Assembly: GCF_000720175.1 (NCBI RefSeq)
Contig: NZ_JOIX01000032.1
Coordinates: 14,186 to 78,185 of the forward strand
From: Streptomyces sp. NRRL S-337
GTDB taxonomy: Bacteria > Actinomycetota > Actinomycetes > Streptomycetales > Streptomycetaceae
Direction of reading: 5' to 3'
DNA: 64,000 nucleotides
Shown here: positions 35,787 through 44,737 of the stretch, one piece after another
How positions within the stretch are numbered: position 1 is the first letter of the stretch
Layout of the letters: every line of letters begins with the position of its first letter
Notes under the pieces: model-generated
The model's database searches: none
Told to the model about the DNA's origin: nothing
Seen by the model: the letters and a program-made list of their open reading frames with translations, nothing else
Translations under genes and position numbers: made by a program

Positions 35787-36716
35787 ATGACCCAGATCGA
35801 TCGGCCCTTTCGCCTCCGTCGCCACGGTCGTCGCGCACGTCGCACACGCACCGTCACCGCTGTCTCCGCCGTCTCCGCCGTCTTCACCCTGCTGCTCGCC
35901 CTCGCTTCCTGTAGTGCCGGCGACAGCGCCCGTCCCCACTCCAGCCCGTCGGCCGGACGGCAGGCGAAACAGGCGTCCGCCTGGCGCACCCACCCCGGCT
36001 CGATCGCGGCGCTCGGCGACTCGATCACCGTCGGCTTCAACGCCTGCACCATCCTCTCCGAATGCCCCGAGGTCTCCTGGTCCACCGGCACCGACCCCAA
36101 GGTCGACAGCCTCGCCAGACGCCTGGTGAAACGTCCCGCCACCCACAGCTGGAACTTCGCCCGGGCCGGCGCCCTGATGAACGACCTGCCCGGCCAGGTA
36201 GCCGCCGCGGCCGTACGGAAGCCCGAGCTGGTCACGGTCCTGATCGGCGCCAACGACGCCTGCCGCCCCAACGTCGGGGCGATGACCCCCACCGCCTCCT
36301 TCCGCGCCGACTTCACGCGCTCCCTGAAGGCGCTGCGGCGCGCCCTGCCGCACACACAGGTCTATGTCGCGTCGGTGCCCGACCTGTTGCGGCTGTGGGC
36401 CGAGGGGCGCAAGAACCCGCTCGGCAAGGAAGTCTGGAAGCTCGGCATCTGCGGCTCGATGCTGCGGGACCCGGACGACCTGACGAAGTCGGCCCAGGAC
36501 CGGCGGGAGAAGGTGCGCGAGCGGGTCATGGCCTACAACTCGGCGCTGGCCGAGGTCTGCGGCAAGGACCCGCTGTGCCGCTTCGACCCCGCTGTCTTCG
36601 ACTACCGCTTCAGCGGCCGCCAGTTGAGCACCTGGGACTGGTTCCACCCGGGCGCCGGCGGCCAGAAGGAACTGGCGGAACTGGCGTTCCGGACGATCAC
36701 GCGCAGGCAGGGGTAG
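35787..36716 (+). CDS. SGNH/GDSL-family hydrolase, lipoprotein
   Basis: A 309-residue exported enzyme with an Arg-rich n-region, hydrophobic core and lipobox LALASCS (Cys near residue 42), so it is probably lipid-anchored outside. SGNH blocks: block I IAALGDSITVGFN with nucleophile Ser, block II Gly/Asn NFARAGALMND, block III LIGANDACRP, and block V DWFHPG with catalytic Asp and His. Four further cysteines in the C-terminal half may form disulfides. Acts on an ester, lipid or acetyl group outside the cell; substrate unknown. GGAGGGGACAGGGG precedes the ATG. Confidence 0.9.
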   Translation: MTQIDRPFRLRRHGRRARRTRTVTAVSAVSAVFTLLLALASCSAGDSARPHSSPSAGRQAKQASAWRTHPGSIAALGDSITVGFNACTILSECPEVSWSTGTDPKVDSLARRLVKRPATHSWNFARAGALMNDLPGQVAAAAVRKPELVTVLIGANDACRPNVGAMTPTASFRADFTRSLKALRRALPHTQVYVASVPDLLRLWAEGRKNPLGKEVWKLGICGSMLRDPDDLTKSAQDRREKVRERVMAYNSALAEVCGKDPLCRFDPAVFDYRFSGRQLSTWDWFHPGAGGQKELAELAFRTITRRQG

Positions 36717-36786
36717 CGGGGCCGGCCAGCGGGCGGTCGGTCCAGCGGGTCCGTTGGGCAGGCTCGTACCTTTGGGCGGGTGGGGT

Positions 36787-36825
36787 TCGGCGTGTTGGGC
36801 GGGTGATGCTCGGCGTGTTGGGCGG
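36787..36825. repeat. exact 16-bp direct repeat TCGGCGTGTTGGGCGG
   Basis: Two identical copies at 36787-36802 and 36810-36825 in the gap between the SGNH gene and galM. One of several short intergenic repeats in this part of the window. Confidence 0.7.
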
Positions 36826-36910
36826 ACGGTCTGCGCGTGGGCAGCGTTGCCCCGTGGGCGCGCGGCAGATCGCCTCCCCCAGGCATCGGCTCCCGACCAG
36901 GCATAGGCTC

Positions 36911-37978
36911 ATGCCCATGAAGACGCAGGTCAGCAGGGAACCCTTCGGCATGCTGGACGACGGAACCGGCGTCGACCGCTGGACCCTGGAGTCGGGCACC
37001 GGCCCGGACGCACTACGGGTGCGGATCCTGACGTACGGCGGCATCGTCCAGACCGTCGAGGCTCCCGACCGGGACGGCAGGTCCGGCCAGCTGGCGCTCG
37101 GCTTCCGCGACCTGACCTCCTACGTGGCCCACGGCGGCTCCCACTTCGGCGCGCTGGTCGGCCGCTACGCCAACAGGGTCGCCGGGGCCGCCTTCCCCCT
37201 CGACGGCAGGACGTACCCGCTGACGGCGAACGACGGGCGCAACAGCTTGCACGGCGGGCCGCGCAACTTCTCCCGAGTGGTGTGGGACGCGCGGCAGATC
37301 GAGAACGGAGTGGAGCTCCACCGGGTCAGCCCCGACGGCGAGGAGGGCTTCCCCGGCAACCTGGACGTGCGGGTGGCCTACACCCTCTCCCCCGGCCCGC
37401 GCGGCGGCGCCCTGCACCTCTCCTACGACGCGCACACCGACGCCCCCACCGTCGTGAACCTCACCAACCACACCTATCTCCACCTGGGTGGGGACGGCAG
37501 CGGCAGCGCCACCGGGCACGAGCTGCGGCTCGCCGCGAGCCGCTACACGCCCGTCGACGACACCGGCATTCCGCTGCCCGGCGCGCCGGCCGAGGTCGCC
37601 GGCACCCGCTTCGACTTCCGGACCGCCCGCGCAGTGGGCGGCCCGTACGACCACAACTTCGTGCTGGACGGCGGCGTGACCACCACCCCACGCCCGGTCG
37701 CGGAGCTGTACGACCCGGCCTCCGGCCGTGCCCTGGAGCTGGCCACGACAGAACCCGGTCTGCAGCTCTACACCGCCGACCACCTCGACGGCTCCCTCAC
37801 CGGCTTCTCCGGCCTGCCCTACGGACCGGCGGCCGGCCTGGCCCTCGAGACCCAACACTTCCCGGACTCCCCCCACCGCCCGGACTACCCCAGCACCGTC
37901 CTGCGCCCCAACGAGGTCTACCACTCGGAGACCGTGTACCGCTTCTCGGTACGCCCGGCGGAGGCGGGCGCGGCGTGA
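36911..37978 (+). CDS. galM: aldose 1-epimerase
   Basis: A 355-residue mutarotase (ATG 36911, or ATG 36917 two codons later; weak ribosome site). It interconverts alpha and beta anomers of hexoses. Family motifs: NRVAGAAFPLDG, NSLHGGPRNFSRVVW (His), VNLTNHTYLHL with catalytic His, PYDHNFVLD and the catalytic Glu in LALETQHFPDSPHRPDYP. Single-gene unit on the plus strand; not obviously linked to a galactose operon here. Confidence 0.95.
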   Translation: MPMKTQVSREPFGMLDDGTGVDRWTLESGTGPDALRVRILTYGGIVQTVEAPDRDGRSGQLALGFRDLTSYVAHGGSHFGALVGRYANRVAGAAFPLDGRTYPLTANDGRNSLHGGPRNFSRVVWDARQIENGVELHRVSPDGEEGFPGNLDVRVAYTLSPGPRGGALHLSYDAHTDAPTVVNLTNHTYLHLGGDGSGSATGHELRLAASRYTPVDDTGIPLPGAPAEVAGTRFDFRTARAVGGPYDHNFVLDGGVTTTPRPVAELYDPASGRALELATTEPGLQLYTADHLDGSLTGFSGLPYGPAAGLALETQHFPDSPHRPDYPSTVLRPNEVYHSETVYRFSVRPAEAGAA

Positions 37979-38060
37979 GCCGGGGGCTGTTGCGGGACTC
38001 CCCAGGGGGCACCCCTTAGGGGTTCTGGGGCGTCGCTGGGGCGTCTCCCCTAGGGGCCTC

Positions 38061-38103
38061 TCATACCGTGCGGTGATGCCAAAGGTCATACCCTGCGGTG
38101 ACG
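38061..38103 (+). promoter_or_regulatory. two direct repeats TCATACCSTGCGGTGAYG before the DUF4097 lipoprotein gene
   Basis: Copies at 38061-38078 and 38086-38103 match at 16 of 18 positions, 25 bp apart, about 100 bp before the ATG. The same TCATACC core faces inward twice before the kinase gene at 20180-20222. Likely binding sites of a dimeric NarL-type regulator. Confidence 0.6.
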
Positions 38104-38200
38104 ATTCCCGATTCGCGATACCCGAAGATGATCAGTGTCCGGCCCACCCGGTCCGGAACCGCTTCGGTCCCCTTTCCTTCGTCTCGGGAGACGTATCACC

Positions 38201-38899
38201 ATGGCCCGCCTCCGCGCTCCTCATCTCGTCCTGTCCTGTGCGGCATTGACCGCGCTGGTGGCCGGCTGCTCGCTCTCCGGTTTCGGCCCGACCAAAGAGG
38301 CGAAGCGCACGTACACCGTGGACGGAAAGATCACTGCTCTCTCGGCGACGACCCATGGCGGGGACATCGAGGTGATCCCGGTCGCGGCCGGCGGCTCGGT
38401 GAAGGTCACGGAGAAGTACCGCTACAACGACCGCAAGCCGACCCCGGCCCACAGCGTCAAGGACAGCCGGCTGACCCTGAAGGCCGAGGACTGCGGCATG
38501 GGCCGCAAGTGCGAGGTGGACTTCCGCGTGCTGCTGCCGCGCGATGCCTCCGTCAATCTGCACACCAGCGGCGGGGATGTCACCGTCCGCGGCACCTCGG
38601 GCGCCATCGACGCGGAGACCAGCGGCGGTGACGTCACCATCGCGGACTCCACGGCCCGCAGAGCCCAGGCCAGAACCAGCGGCGGAGACGTCGACCTGAC
38701 GCTGACCACGATGCCCGACGACATCTCGGCCCGCACCAGCGGAGGCGACGTCACCGTCCGCCTCCCGAAGGGAAGCTACGCGGTCAAGGCCACAACCGCC
38801 GGCGGCACCAGCAAGGTCTCCGTACCGACGGACCCGCGCTCCCCGCACAAGGTGACGGCCCACACGAGCGGAGGCGATGTGTCGGTGCAGACCTCTTAA
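38201..38899 (+). CDS. DUF4097-family surface lipoprotein with TSGGDV repeats
   Basis: A 232-residue lipoprotein from ATG 38201 (CGGGAG upstream). The signal ends in lipobox LVAGCS. The mature chain is a regular beta-helix-like repeat: THGGDIEV, then HTSGGDV, ETSGGDV, RTSGGDV, RTSGGDV and a final HTSGGDV, spaced about 17-20 residues at first, the hallmark of DUF4097 (adhesin-like, LiaX/LiaF-related fold). Two cysteines, in DCGMGRKCEVDF, may pair. Such proteins often answer to LiaRS-like envelope stress systems; the upstream TCATACC repeats suggest control by the 20-22 kb two-component pair. Confidence 0.88.
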   Translation: MARLRAPHLVLSCAALTALVAGCSLSGFGPTKEAKRTYTVDGKITALSATTHGGDIEVIPVAAGGSVKVTEKYRYNDRKPTPAHSVKDSRLTLKAEDCGMGRKCEVDFRVLLPRDASVNLHTSGGDVTVRGTSGAIDAETSGGDVTIADSTARRAQARTSGGDVDLTLTTMPDDISARTSGGDVTVRLPKGSYAVKATTAGGTSKVSVPTDPRSPHKVTAHTSGGDVSVQTS

Positions 38900-39403
38900 G
38901 GACCGATCGCGGTCGCGGTCGCCGTCTTCTCATCGCCCACCTTCTCATCGCCCACCCACGGGTCGTCGCCATCCGTCGGCACCTCTTGTCACCTGTCATC
39001 GTCTCTGGGCACCAGTCGTCACTTGTGGGCAACTGTCATCGCCTGTCGGCCGCACTTCTCGGAGCCCCCTTCGGTTCGGGCCGATGCGGGCCCCTGGCAG
39101 GGCGGCGGTCTCGAACGGTGCGTGTGTGCGGTGCTGCATCGGCAGGGCGAGTGGGTGCAGCGCGCCGGGGGGCCGTGTTTGTGGACGGGCGTATCAGGAC
39201 TGCCGTGATGTGGATGCGCTGTAGCCAGGGTGCCGCGATATGGACGTGCTGTATCCGGGTGCCGTGATGTGGATGCGCTCCGCGGGGGCCCAGGCTCGGG
39301 GGCTTGAGTCAGGCGGCGGTGACCGACTCTGGCTGTCAGGTGGCGGTGGCCTGGGCTGACAGGTGGCGGTGACCTCGCTATCAACCGGCGGTGACCACGG
39401 CTA
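38900..39403. repeat. 504-bp intergenic region rich in degenerate repeats
   Basis: No gene is supported. Three tiers of repetition: TCATCGCCCACC and TGTCAYC-like units at 38920-39060; an approximately 30-bp unit TGCCGTGATGTGGATGCGCT at 39201, 39231 and 39260; and a 22-27 bp unit built on GGCGGTGACC with GGCTRTCAGGT at about 39313-39420, running into the 3-prime end of the GH3 gene. Units drift by substitutions and length. Confidence 0.65.
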
Positions 39404-42400
39404 TCAGGTGGCGGTGACCTCCGCTGTGAGGCGGCGGTCGGTGAGGCTGTGGGCTGCCTCGACGGTGTAGACGCCCTTGATTCGGCGCCAGTGGCCCGCC
39501 TCCTCGTCCCAGATCTCGAAGGCGCGGTCCGGGAGCGGGATTTCGGCCTCGGTGCTCTCACCGGGGCCGGCCTCGACGACGGCGAAGCCGACCAGCCAGC
39601 GGGCCGGTCGTTCGGGTGCCGGTGCCTTTGGGGTGGCGTCGGCGGTTGCGGTCGGGGCGGGGCCGGGCTCGGACGTGGCGGTGTACGGGGCGGGATCGGT
39701 GCCGTTCAGGGTGGGCGAGGTGGCGTGGGCGGTCGCCGTCGGGGCGGGCTCAGCACTGTTCGGGGTGGTGGGAGTGAGGGCGGGGGCCAGGTAGATCTGG
39801 ATGATTTCGCGGCCGGGGCGGGGGCCTGTGTTGCGGAGGCGTACGCGTACCGAGTCGGGGGTGGTGTCCAGGGACTCGTACTCCCAGTCGGTGTAGCCGA
39901 GGCCGTGGCCGAAGGGGTAGGCGGGGGCGGGGAGCGACGCGGAGCGTTGCCAGGCGCGGTAGCCGATGAACGGGCCTTCGGAGTAGGCGAGTTGACCGTT
40001 GGTGGGGGTGACGGTGGTGACCGGGGCATCGTCGAGGCGGGCCGGCCAGGTGGTGGGGAGCCGGCCGCCGGGCTCGTGGATCCCGAGCAGGACGTCGGCG
40101 AGTGCGGCACCTGCCTCCTGTCCGGGGAACCAGCTCAGCAGGACGGCGGCGACCTGCTCGCGCCAGGGAAGTTCCACCGGGGAGCCGGAGTTGACCACGA
40201 CGACGGTGCGCGGGTTGACCGCGGCGACGCGGGTGACCAGCTCGTCCTGGCGGCCGGGAAGACGTAGATCGCTTCGGTCGTAGCCCTCCGACTCGACCTC
40301 TTCGGTCGTGGCGACGACCACGACCGCGACATCCGCGGCGGCCGCGGCGCGGACCGCTTCCTCGATCTCGGCGTCCGCGTCGAGCTGCGGCGCGTTGTGG
40401 CCGAGGGTGAAGTTCAGCGCGTCCAGCCCCTCTCCCGGCCCGAGGCTGCGCGGTACGAACCGCAGGGTGACGTCGACCTGCTCCCCCGCTGCCAGTTCCG
40501 CCGTCAGCTTCTGCTCGACGGGGTTCATGAACGCCTCGAAGGGGTCGCTGCCCTCGGGTGTGACGGTGTCGTCGAAGAGGACTGTCCCGCCCACGGTCAG
40601 CCGGAGGGCGCCGGTGCCGGCGACGGCGAAGGTGTGGGCGCCGCCGAGGTGTGGGGTGTAGGTGCCGGTCAGTTCGACGGCACTGAGGTTGTGCCGGGTG
40701 ACGCCGGCGGGGAAGCGCCCCATCACCTGCACTTTCCCGTCGAACTGCGGAGTCTCGGCCAGCAGGTTGCCGTTCGAGTCGAGGTAACGGGCGTGCAGGG
40801 TGAACCCTGCACGGGCGTGTGGGATCCGGGTGCGCGGGTCGGCGCCGACGGCGAAGGTGACCTCGACGTCGTCGGGCAGGGCCGCGCGTAGTCCGTCCAG
40901 CGGGGCGACGATCCGGTCGGGGAAGACGGTCGCGGATCCGCCGCCGAGGACGCGGGCGTCGCGCGCGGTGGCTCCGATGACGGCGAGGGAGCGGATCGTC
41001 GTTACGTCGAGGGGTAGTACCCGGCGGGCGGCATCCCCCACTGGTTGGGCCCCCACCGCCTCACCGATCACCGCCGTTCCACGTCCTTCCGGTTCGTGGG
41101 CCGCCGCTTCACGTCCTTCCGGGTCGTGGGCTGCCGCTTCGTGGGCTCCCGGTTCCTCGGCTACCGACGCGTGGATAGCCGAAGCCTGGGTTGCCGACGT
41201 ATGGGCCGCCGACGTATGGGTCCCCGAAGCCTGGGTTGCTGGTTTGTCCGCTACCGGCGCGTCGGCCAGCGGTTCACCGCCGACCGGCTCGTTGCGGAGC
41301 AGGACGAACGCGCGTCGGGCGATCTCGCGGGCCATCGCGGGACCGTCGACGTACTGGGGAACGTCGGCCGGGGCGACGGCGGCTGGTACGCCCGCGAGGC
41401 ATCCCGTCCGAGCGGCGAGCAGGAGTACGCGGCGGACCGCGTCGTCCACCTCGCATTCGGCCACCTCGCCGGCTCGGACGGCTTCGGCGAGCGGTGCGCC
41501 GTAGACGGTACGCGGGCCGGGCATCGCCACGTCCAGGCCACCACGCAGCGCCCGGACGGTGTCACGGGCGGCTGTCCAGTCGGAGACGTTGCAGCCGTCG
41601 AAGCCCCATTCGCCGCGCAGGACCTCCTGGACGAGGTAGCGGTGTTCGGTCATCGTCGAGCCGTTGACCTGGTTGTACGCCGTCATGATGCCCCAGGGGC
41701 GGGCGTGGGTGACGATGTGCTCGAACGGCGCGAGGTACAGCTCGCGGAGCGGGCGGGGAGCGATGCGGTTGTCGACGGTGAGCCGGTCGGTCTCGGCGTC
41801 GTTGCCGACGAAGTGCTTGACCGTGGTGGCGACGCCGCCTTCCTGCACCCCGCGTACGTATCCGGTGCCGATCGCGCCGGTGAGAAGCGGGTCTTCCGAG
41901 TAGCACTCGAAGTGGCGGCCGCCCAATGGGGAGCGGTGCAGATTGACGGTCGGCGCCAGGAGGACGTGCACGCCCTTGCGGCGGGCCTCCTGGGCGAGCA
42001 GGTGCCCGGCGCGGCGGGCGAGTTCGGGGTCCCAGGTGGCGGCCAGCGCGGTGGGGCTGGGCAGGGCGACCGAGGGGTCTTCGGCGCTCCACTCCTGGCC
42101 GCGCACGCCGATCGGGCCGTCCGACATCACCAGCGACCGCAGGCCGATCTCGGGGACGGCCGGCAGGGTCCACATGTCCTGACCGGACAGCAGGCGGACC
42201 TTGGTGTCGAGGTCGAGCGCGGTGAGCGCCCGTTCGACGGCCGCGGCGTGTTCGCCTGCGAGTGCTTCCTCGTGTTCGTCGGGGTGCATTCCGCCGTATG
42301 CCTCCGCGTGGTCGCCGGGGTGCATCTCGCCGTATGCCTCCGTGTGGTCGTCGGCGTGCATCTCGGCGTGTGCATCCGCACGGGTGGAGGCATGGACGGG

Positions 42401-42442
42401 GGCGGTGTCGCGGGACGGGCGGTCTGGCTGGGCATCGGTCAT
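39404..42442 (-). CDS. glycoside hydrolase family 3 beta-glucosidase with PA14 domain and low-complexity inserts
   Basis: A 1012-residue protein from ATG 42442 (GGAGAG upstream); the frame is open further to 42856 but the repeats there are non-coding. GH3 barrel at about 65-345 with KHFVGND and nucleophile Asp288 in GFDGCNVSDW; second domain from about 480 with acid/base region EEVESEGYDRSDLRLPGRQDELV; PA14 insert about 535-670; Fn3-like C-terminus. It hydrolyses beta-glucosides or xylosides; no signal peptide, so cytosolic action on imported oligosaccharides is likely. Unusual low-complexity stretches: a His/Glu/Tyr-rich N-terminal repeat (22-66), an Ala/His/Glu insert (386-470) at the domain border, and a Thr/Pro/Ala insert (about 905-965). 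Divergent tetR may regulate it. Confidence 0.9.
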   Translation of the reverse strand: MTDAQPDRPSRDTAPVHASTRADAHAEMHADDHTEAYGEMHPGDHAEAYGGMHPDEHEEALAGEHAAAVERALTALDLDTKVRLLSGQDMWTLPAVPEIGLRSLVMSDGPIGVRGQEWSAEDPSVALPSPTALAATWDPELARRAGHLLAQEARRKGVHVLLAPTVNLHRSPLGGRHFECYSEDPLLTGAIGTGYVRGVQEGGVATTVKHFVGNDAETDRLTVDNRIAPRPLRELYLAPFEHIVTHARPWGIMTAYNQVNGSTMTEHRYLVQEVLRGEWGFDGCNVSDWTAARDTVRALRGGLDVAMPGPRTVYGAPLAEAVRAGEVAECEVDDAVRRVLLLAARTGCLAGVPAAVAPADVPQYVDGPAMAREIARRAFVLLRNEPVGGEPLADAPVADKPATQASGTHTSAAHTSATQASAIHASVAEEPGAHEAAAHDPEGREAAAHEPEGRGTAVIGEAVGAQPVGDAARRVLPLDVTTIRSLAVIGATARDARVLGGGSATVFPDRIVAPLDGLRAALPDDVEVTFAVGADPRTRIPHARAGFTLHARYLDSNGNLLAETPQFDGKVQVMGRFPAGVTRHNLSAVELTGTYTPHLGGAHTFAVAGTGALRLTVGGTVLFDDTVTPEGSDPFEAFMNPVEQKLTAELAAGEQVDVTLRFVPRSLGPGEGLDALNFTLGHNAPQLDADAEIEEAVRAAAAADVAVVVVATTEEVESEGYDRSDLRLPGRQDELVTRVAAVNPRTVVVVNSGSPVELPWREQVAAVLLSWFPGQEAGAALADVLLGIHEPGGRLPTTWPARLDDAPVTTVTPTNGQLAYSEGPFIGYRAWQRSASLPAPAYPFGHGLGYTDWEYESLDTTPDSVRVRLRNTGPRPGREIIQIYLAPALTPTTPNSAEPAPTATAHATSPTLNGTDPAPYTATSEPGPAPTATADATPKAPAPERPARWLVGFAVVEAGPGESTEAEIPLPDRAFEIWDEEAGHWRRIKGVYTVEAAHSLTDRRLTAEVTAT

Positions 42443-42459
42443 ACAGCTCTCCGGTCTCG

Positions 42460-42529
42460 CTGTTGATCCTGTTCGACCTGTTGATCCTGTTCGACCTGTT
42501 GGGCTTGTAGGCCTGTTGGGCTTGTAGGC
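42460..42529. repeat. two exact tandem duplications (18-bp and 17-bp units)
   Basis: CTGTTGATCCTGTTCGAC occurs twice in tandem (42460-42477, 42478-42495), followed at once by two copies of CTGTTGGGCTTGTAGGC (42496-42512, 42513-42529) and a decaying CTGTTGGGGCTGG. It lies in the 5-prime leader region of the GH3 gene. Confidence 0.85.
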
Positions 42530-42735
42530 CTGTTGGGGCTGGCAAGACTGGCGGGGCTGTTGAGGCTGTTGGGTTGTGGGACCTGTCGGGTCTGTGGGAG
42601 CTACTGGCCCGCCCGGGACGTCATGTGGCATCTCCTGGCCGGATTCTGATCGCCCAACCTCCTGAACGGTAGGCATTGTGACCTGTCCGTTACCTTGCCC
42701 GTACGAGTTCTCCACTCCGGGGTTACGCTCGGCCG

Positions 42736-43470
42736 GTGACAGCACGAGATCGGGGCGCCTCCCGCGACGCTCGGACGGGGCCGCGGCGGGGCGGGGGCGG
42801 ACGAGAGGCCCAGCGCGCGGAACGGCGCGAGGCCATCCTGGAGGCCGCCATGGCACTCATCGCCGAGCGGGGTTACCGCCGCACCTCGCTGGCCGCCGTC
42901 GCCGAGCGTGCCGGGCTGACCCAGCAGGGGCTCTTGCACCACTTCCCCACCAAGGAACTGCTGCTGGTCGGTGTGCTGGAGGCGCGCGACCGTTGGGATC
43001 TGGCCTCGTCCGCCGCCGCGTCCGGCACCTGGCGCACCGACACCCTCGCTCAGCTCGTCGACTACAACGCCACCCGCCCCGGCATCGTCCAGACCTACAC
43101 CGTCCTGGCTGCCGACAGCGTCACCGAGGACCACCCGGCCCGCACCTTCTTCGAGTCCCGCTTCGGGACCGTACGCGCGGCGATGGCGGCGGCGCTACGG
43201 GCGGAGTTCGGGGAGCGGCTGCCCGGCGGCCTGACGCCGGAGCGTGCGGCTCCGCTGCTGGTCGCGGTGATGGACGGGCTCCAACTGCAGTGGCTGCTGG
43301 ACCCGGAGAACGTCGATATGCCCGCGGCGTTCAGGGACTTCGTGGCGTTGCTCCGGGGCGGGGAGGGCGAGGGGACGAACGACGGGACGAGTGACGGCAC
43401 AGGCCACGGGACGAGCGGCGGCACGGGCCACGGGACGAGGGGCGGAGAAGGCACCCGCCGGAGGACGTGA
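42736..43470 (+). CDS. TetR family transcriptional regulator with Gly/Thr-rich tail
   Basis: A 244-residue regulator from GTG 42736. HTH at about 28-75: RREAILEAAMALIAERGYRRTSLAAVAERAGLTQQGLLHHFPTKELL. The C-terminal domain ends near DFVALLRG, after which about 30 residues repeat DGT/GHGT units (NDGTSDGTGHGTSGG and on), an in-frame low-complexity addition without known role. Divergent from the GH3 gene across 293 bp, so it probably represses that gene. Ligand unknown, perhaps a sugar. Confidence 0.9.
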   Translation: MTARDRGASRDARTGPRRGGGGREAQRAERREAILEAAMALIAERGYRRTSLAAVAERAGLTQQGLLHHFPTKELLLVGVLEARDRWDLASSAAASGTWRTDTLAQLVDYNATRPGIVQTYTVLAADSVTEDHPARTFFESRFGTVRAAMAAALRAEFGERLPGGLTPERAAPLLVAVMDGLQLQWLLDPENVDMPAAFRDFVALLRGGEGEGTNDGTSDGTGHGTSGGTGHGTRGGEGTRRRT

Positions 43471-43515
43471 CGGGCGGGCCGGCGGGCGGGGGGACGCGGG
43501 GGGACGCCGGAACGC

Positions 43516-44469
43516 CTACCGGAGGGGGGTGAGGCAGGAGGTCGTCATGCCGTCCGAGCTGTACTTGGTGTCGGCCAGGTAGTCCCCGTCGGCGCACTGG
43601 TCCCCCGAGGAGTGGAGGGTGCGGGTCACCTTGAACTGTGCCTCGGCCGATCCGCAGTCCAGTGTCCGCAGGTCCTGGTCGTGCCAGTCGCCGTCATTGT
43701 GTACGCAGTCACCGACGAGGAGGGTCTGTGCCTTCTCCCCTCCCGTAGTGGACGAGCTGTCGTACGGGTCGTCTGCGAGCAGGCCGATGACGAACAGCAC
43801 CGGCAGCAGCAGGGCGAGCAGCGCCATCGGCACCAGGAACAGCATCGCCTCGGGGCGGCGGGTGAGCGGCTTGCCAGGATCGAGCGCGGGCCGGAAGCCG
43901 CCCATGGGAGGTGCCAGTTTGCGGAAGCGGGCCCGGGGGCCGAGGTTCATCAGGAGAGTGAGCGGTGTGATGGCCACAGAGAGCGGGCTCCACCACCCCT
44001 GCCACAGGGTTTTCGCCGACATCTCCCGGTAGGTGGCCAGTCCGCACGAACGGCAGAACATGCCGCTGCGGCTGAGGAACCGCATGACGTAGAGGATGCC
44101 CTGATGCCCCCGCACGGTGGCCTGGACGGCGGGCTGCGCACCGCAGAACACGCAACCGGGGGCGGCGGGGGCCACGCCGTACGGCTGGGCATACGGGCCC
44201 GGGTGCTGGTGGGGTGGGTGCAGGGGTGAGTACTGGTGAGGCGGGTACTGCGGGTGCTGCTGGGGCGCCGGCGGTTGCTGGGCGTGCGCGTACGCTTGCG
44301 GTGCTTGGGCGGCCGGGACCGGGGCCGGGGCGGGTGTCGAGGTTGGGGCGGGTGTCGAGGTCTGCGTCGGGGTCGGGTAACCCGGCGGTGGGCCGTACGG
44401 GTTCGGGCCGGCCTGGCTCGGCGGCGGAGCGTACGGGTGTGTGCCGTGCGGTGGTGGCGGGGTGGCCAC
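43516..44469 (-). CDS. proline-rich membrane protein with CxxC pairs and LppU-like C-terminal domain
   Basis: A 317-residue protein from GTG 44469 (GGGGGA upstream). Residues 1-105 are Pro/Gln/Tyr/His-rich and disordered. Then come two Cys pairs, CVFCG and CRSCG, about 38 residues apart, likely a zinc ribbon. A hydrophobic helix (about 230-255, AMLFLVPMALLALLLPVLFVIGLL) precedes a C-terminal part with VGDCVHNDGDWHDQDLRTLDCGS and cysteines, similar in pattern to LppU/SCO3897-type Streptomyces proteins. Topology suggests a cytosolic zinc-ribbon half and an external disulfide-bonded domain. Function unknown. Confidence 0.75.
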   Translation of the reverse strand: MATPPPPHGTHPYAPPPSQAGPNPYGPPPGYPTPTQTSTPAPTSTPAPAPVPAAQAPQAYAHAQQPPAPQQHPQYPPHQYSPLHPPHQHPGPYAQPYGVAPAAPGCVFCGAQPAVQATVRGHQGILYVMRFLSRSGMFCRSCGLATYREMSAKTLWQGWWSPLSVAITPLTLLMNLGPRARFRKLAPPMGGFRPALDPGKPLTRRPEAMLFLVPMALLALLLPVLFVIGLLADDPYDSSSTTGGEKAQTLLVGDCVHNDGDWHDQDLRTLDCGSAEAQFKVTRTLHSSGDQCADGDYLADTKYSSDGMTTSCLTPLR

Positions 44470-44508
44470 AGAGATCCCCCTGAGTCTCGTGGAAAGGATG
44501 TCTGGTGC

Positions 44509-44545
44509 ATGCCATGCCATGTCGCGTGGTGACATCGCATGGCAT
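44509..44545. promoter_or_regulatory. 15-bp near-perfect inverted repeat upstream of the Pro-rich membrane protein gene
   Basis: Arms 44509-44523 (ATGCCATGCCATGTC) and 44531-44545 pair at 14 of 15 positions around a 7-base loop, 40 bp before the GTG of the minus-strand gene. Could be an operator or an RNA hairpin in the leader. Confidence 0.5.
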
Positions 44546-44737
44546 GACATCGTGTCGTGTCGCGTCCGGAATCGAGCCCGGTGACGAGCCCGGCAACGAG
44601 TCCGGCAACGAGTCCGGTCAGGTGCCCGCCATTGAGTCGAAACCCGTACCCCGAACGGAATTTGACGCTCGGGAGCGGACCGGACCCGAACCGGACGGAC
44701 AGAACCGAACCAGGACTGAAGCCGGACCGAACCGTAC

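Noticed and set aside
42443..42856. N-terminal extension of the GH3 protein to 42856
   Set aside because: Codons there come from exact tandem repeats and the opposite strand starts a TetR gene; ATG 42442 has GGAGAG upstream.
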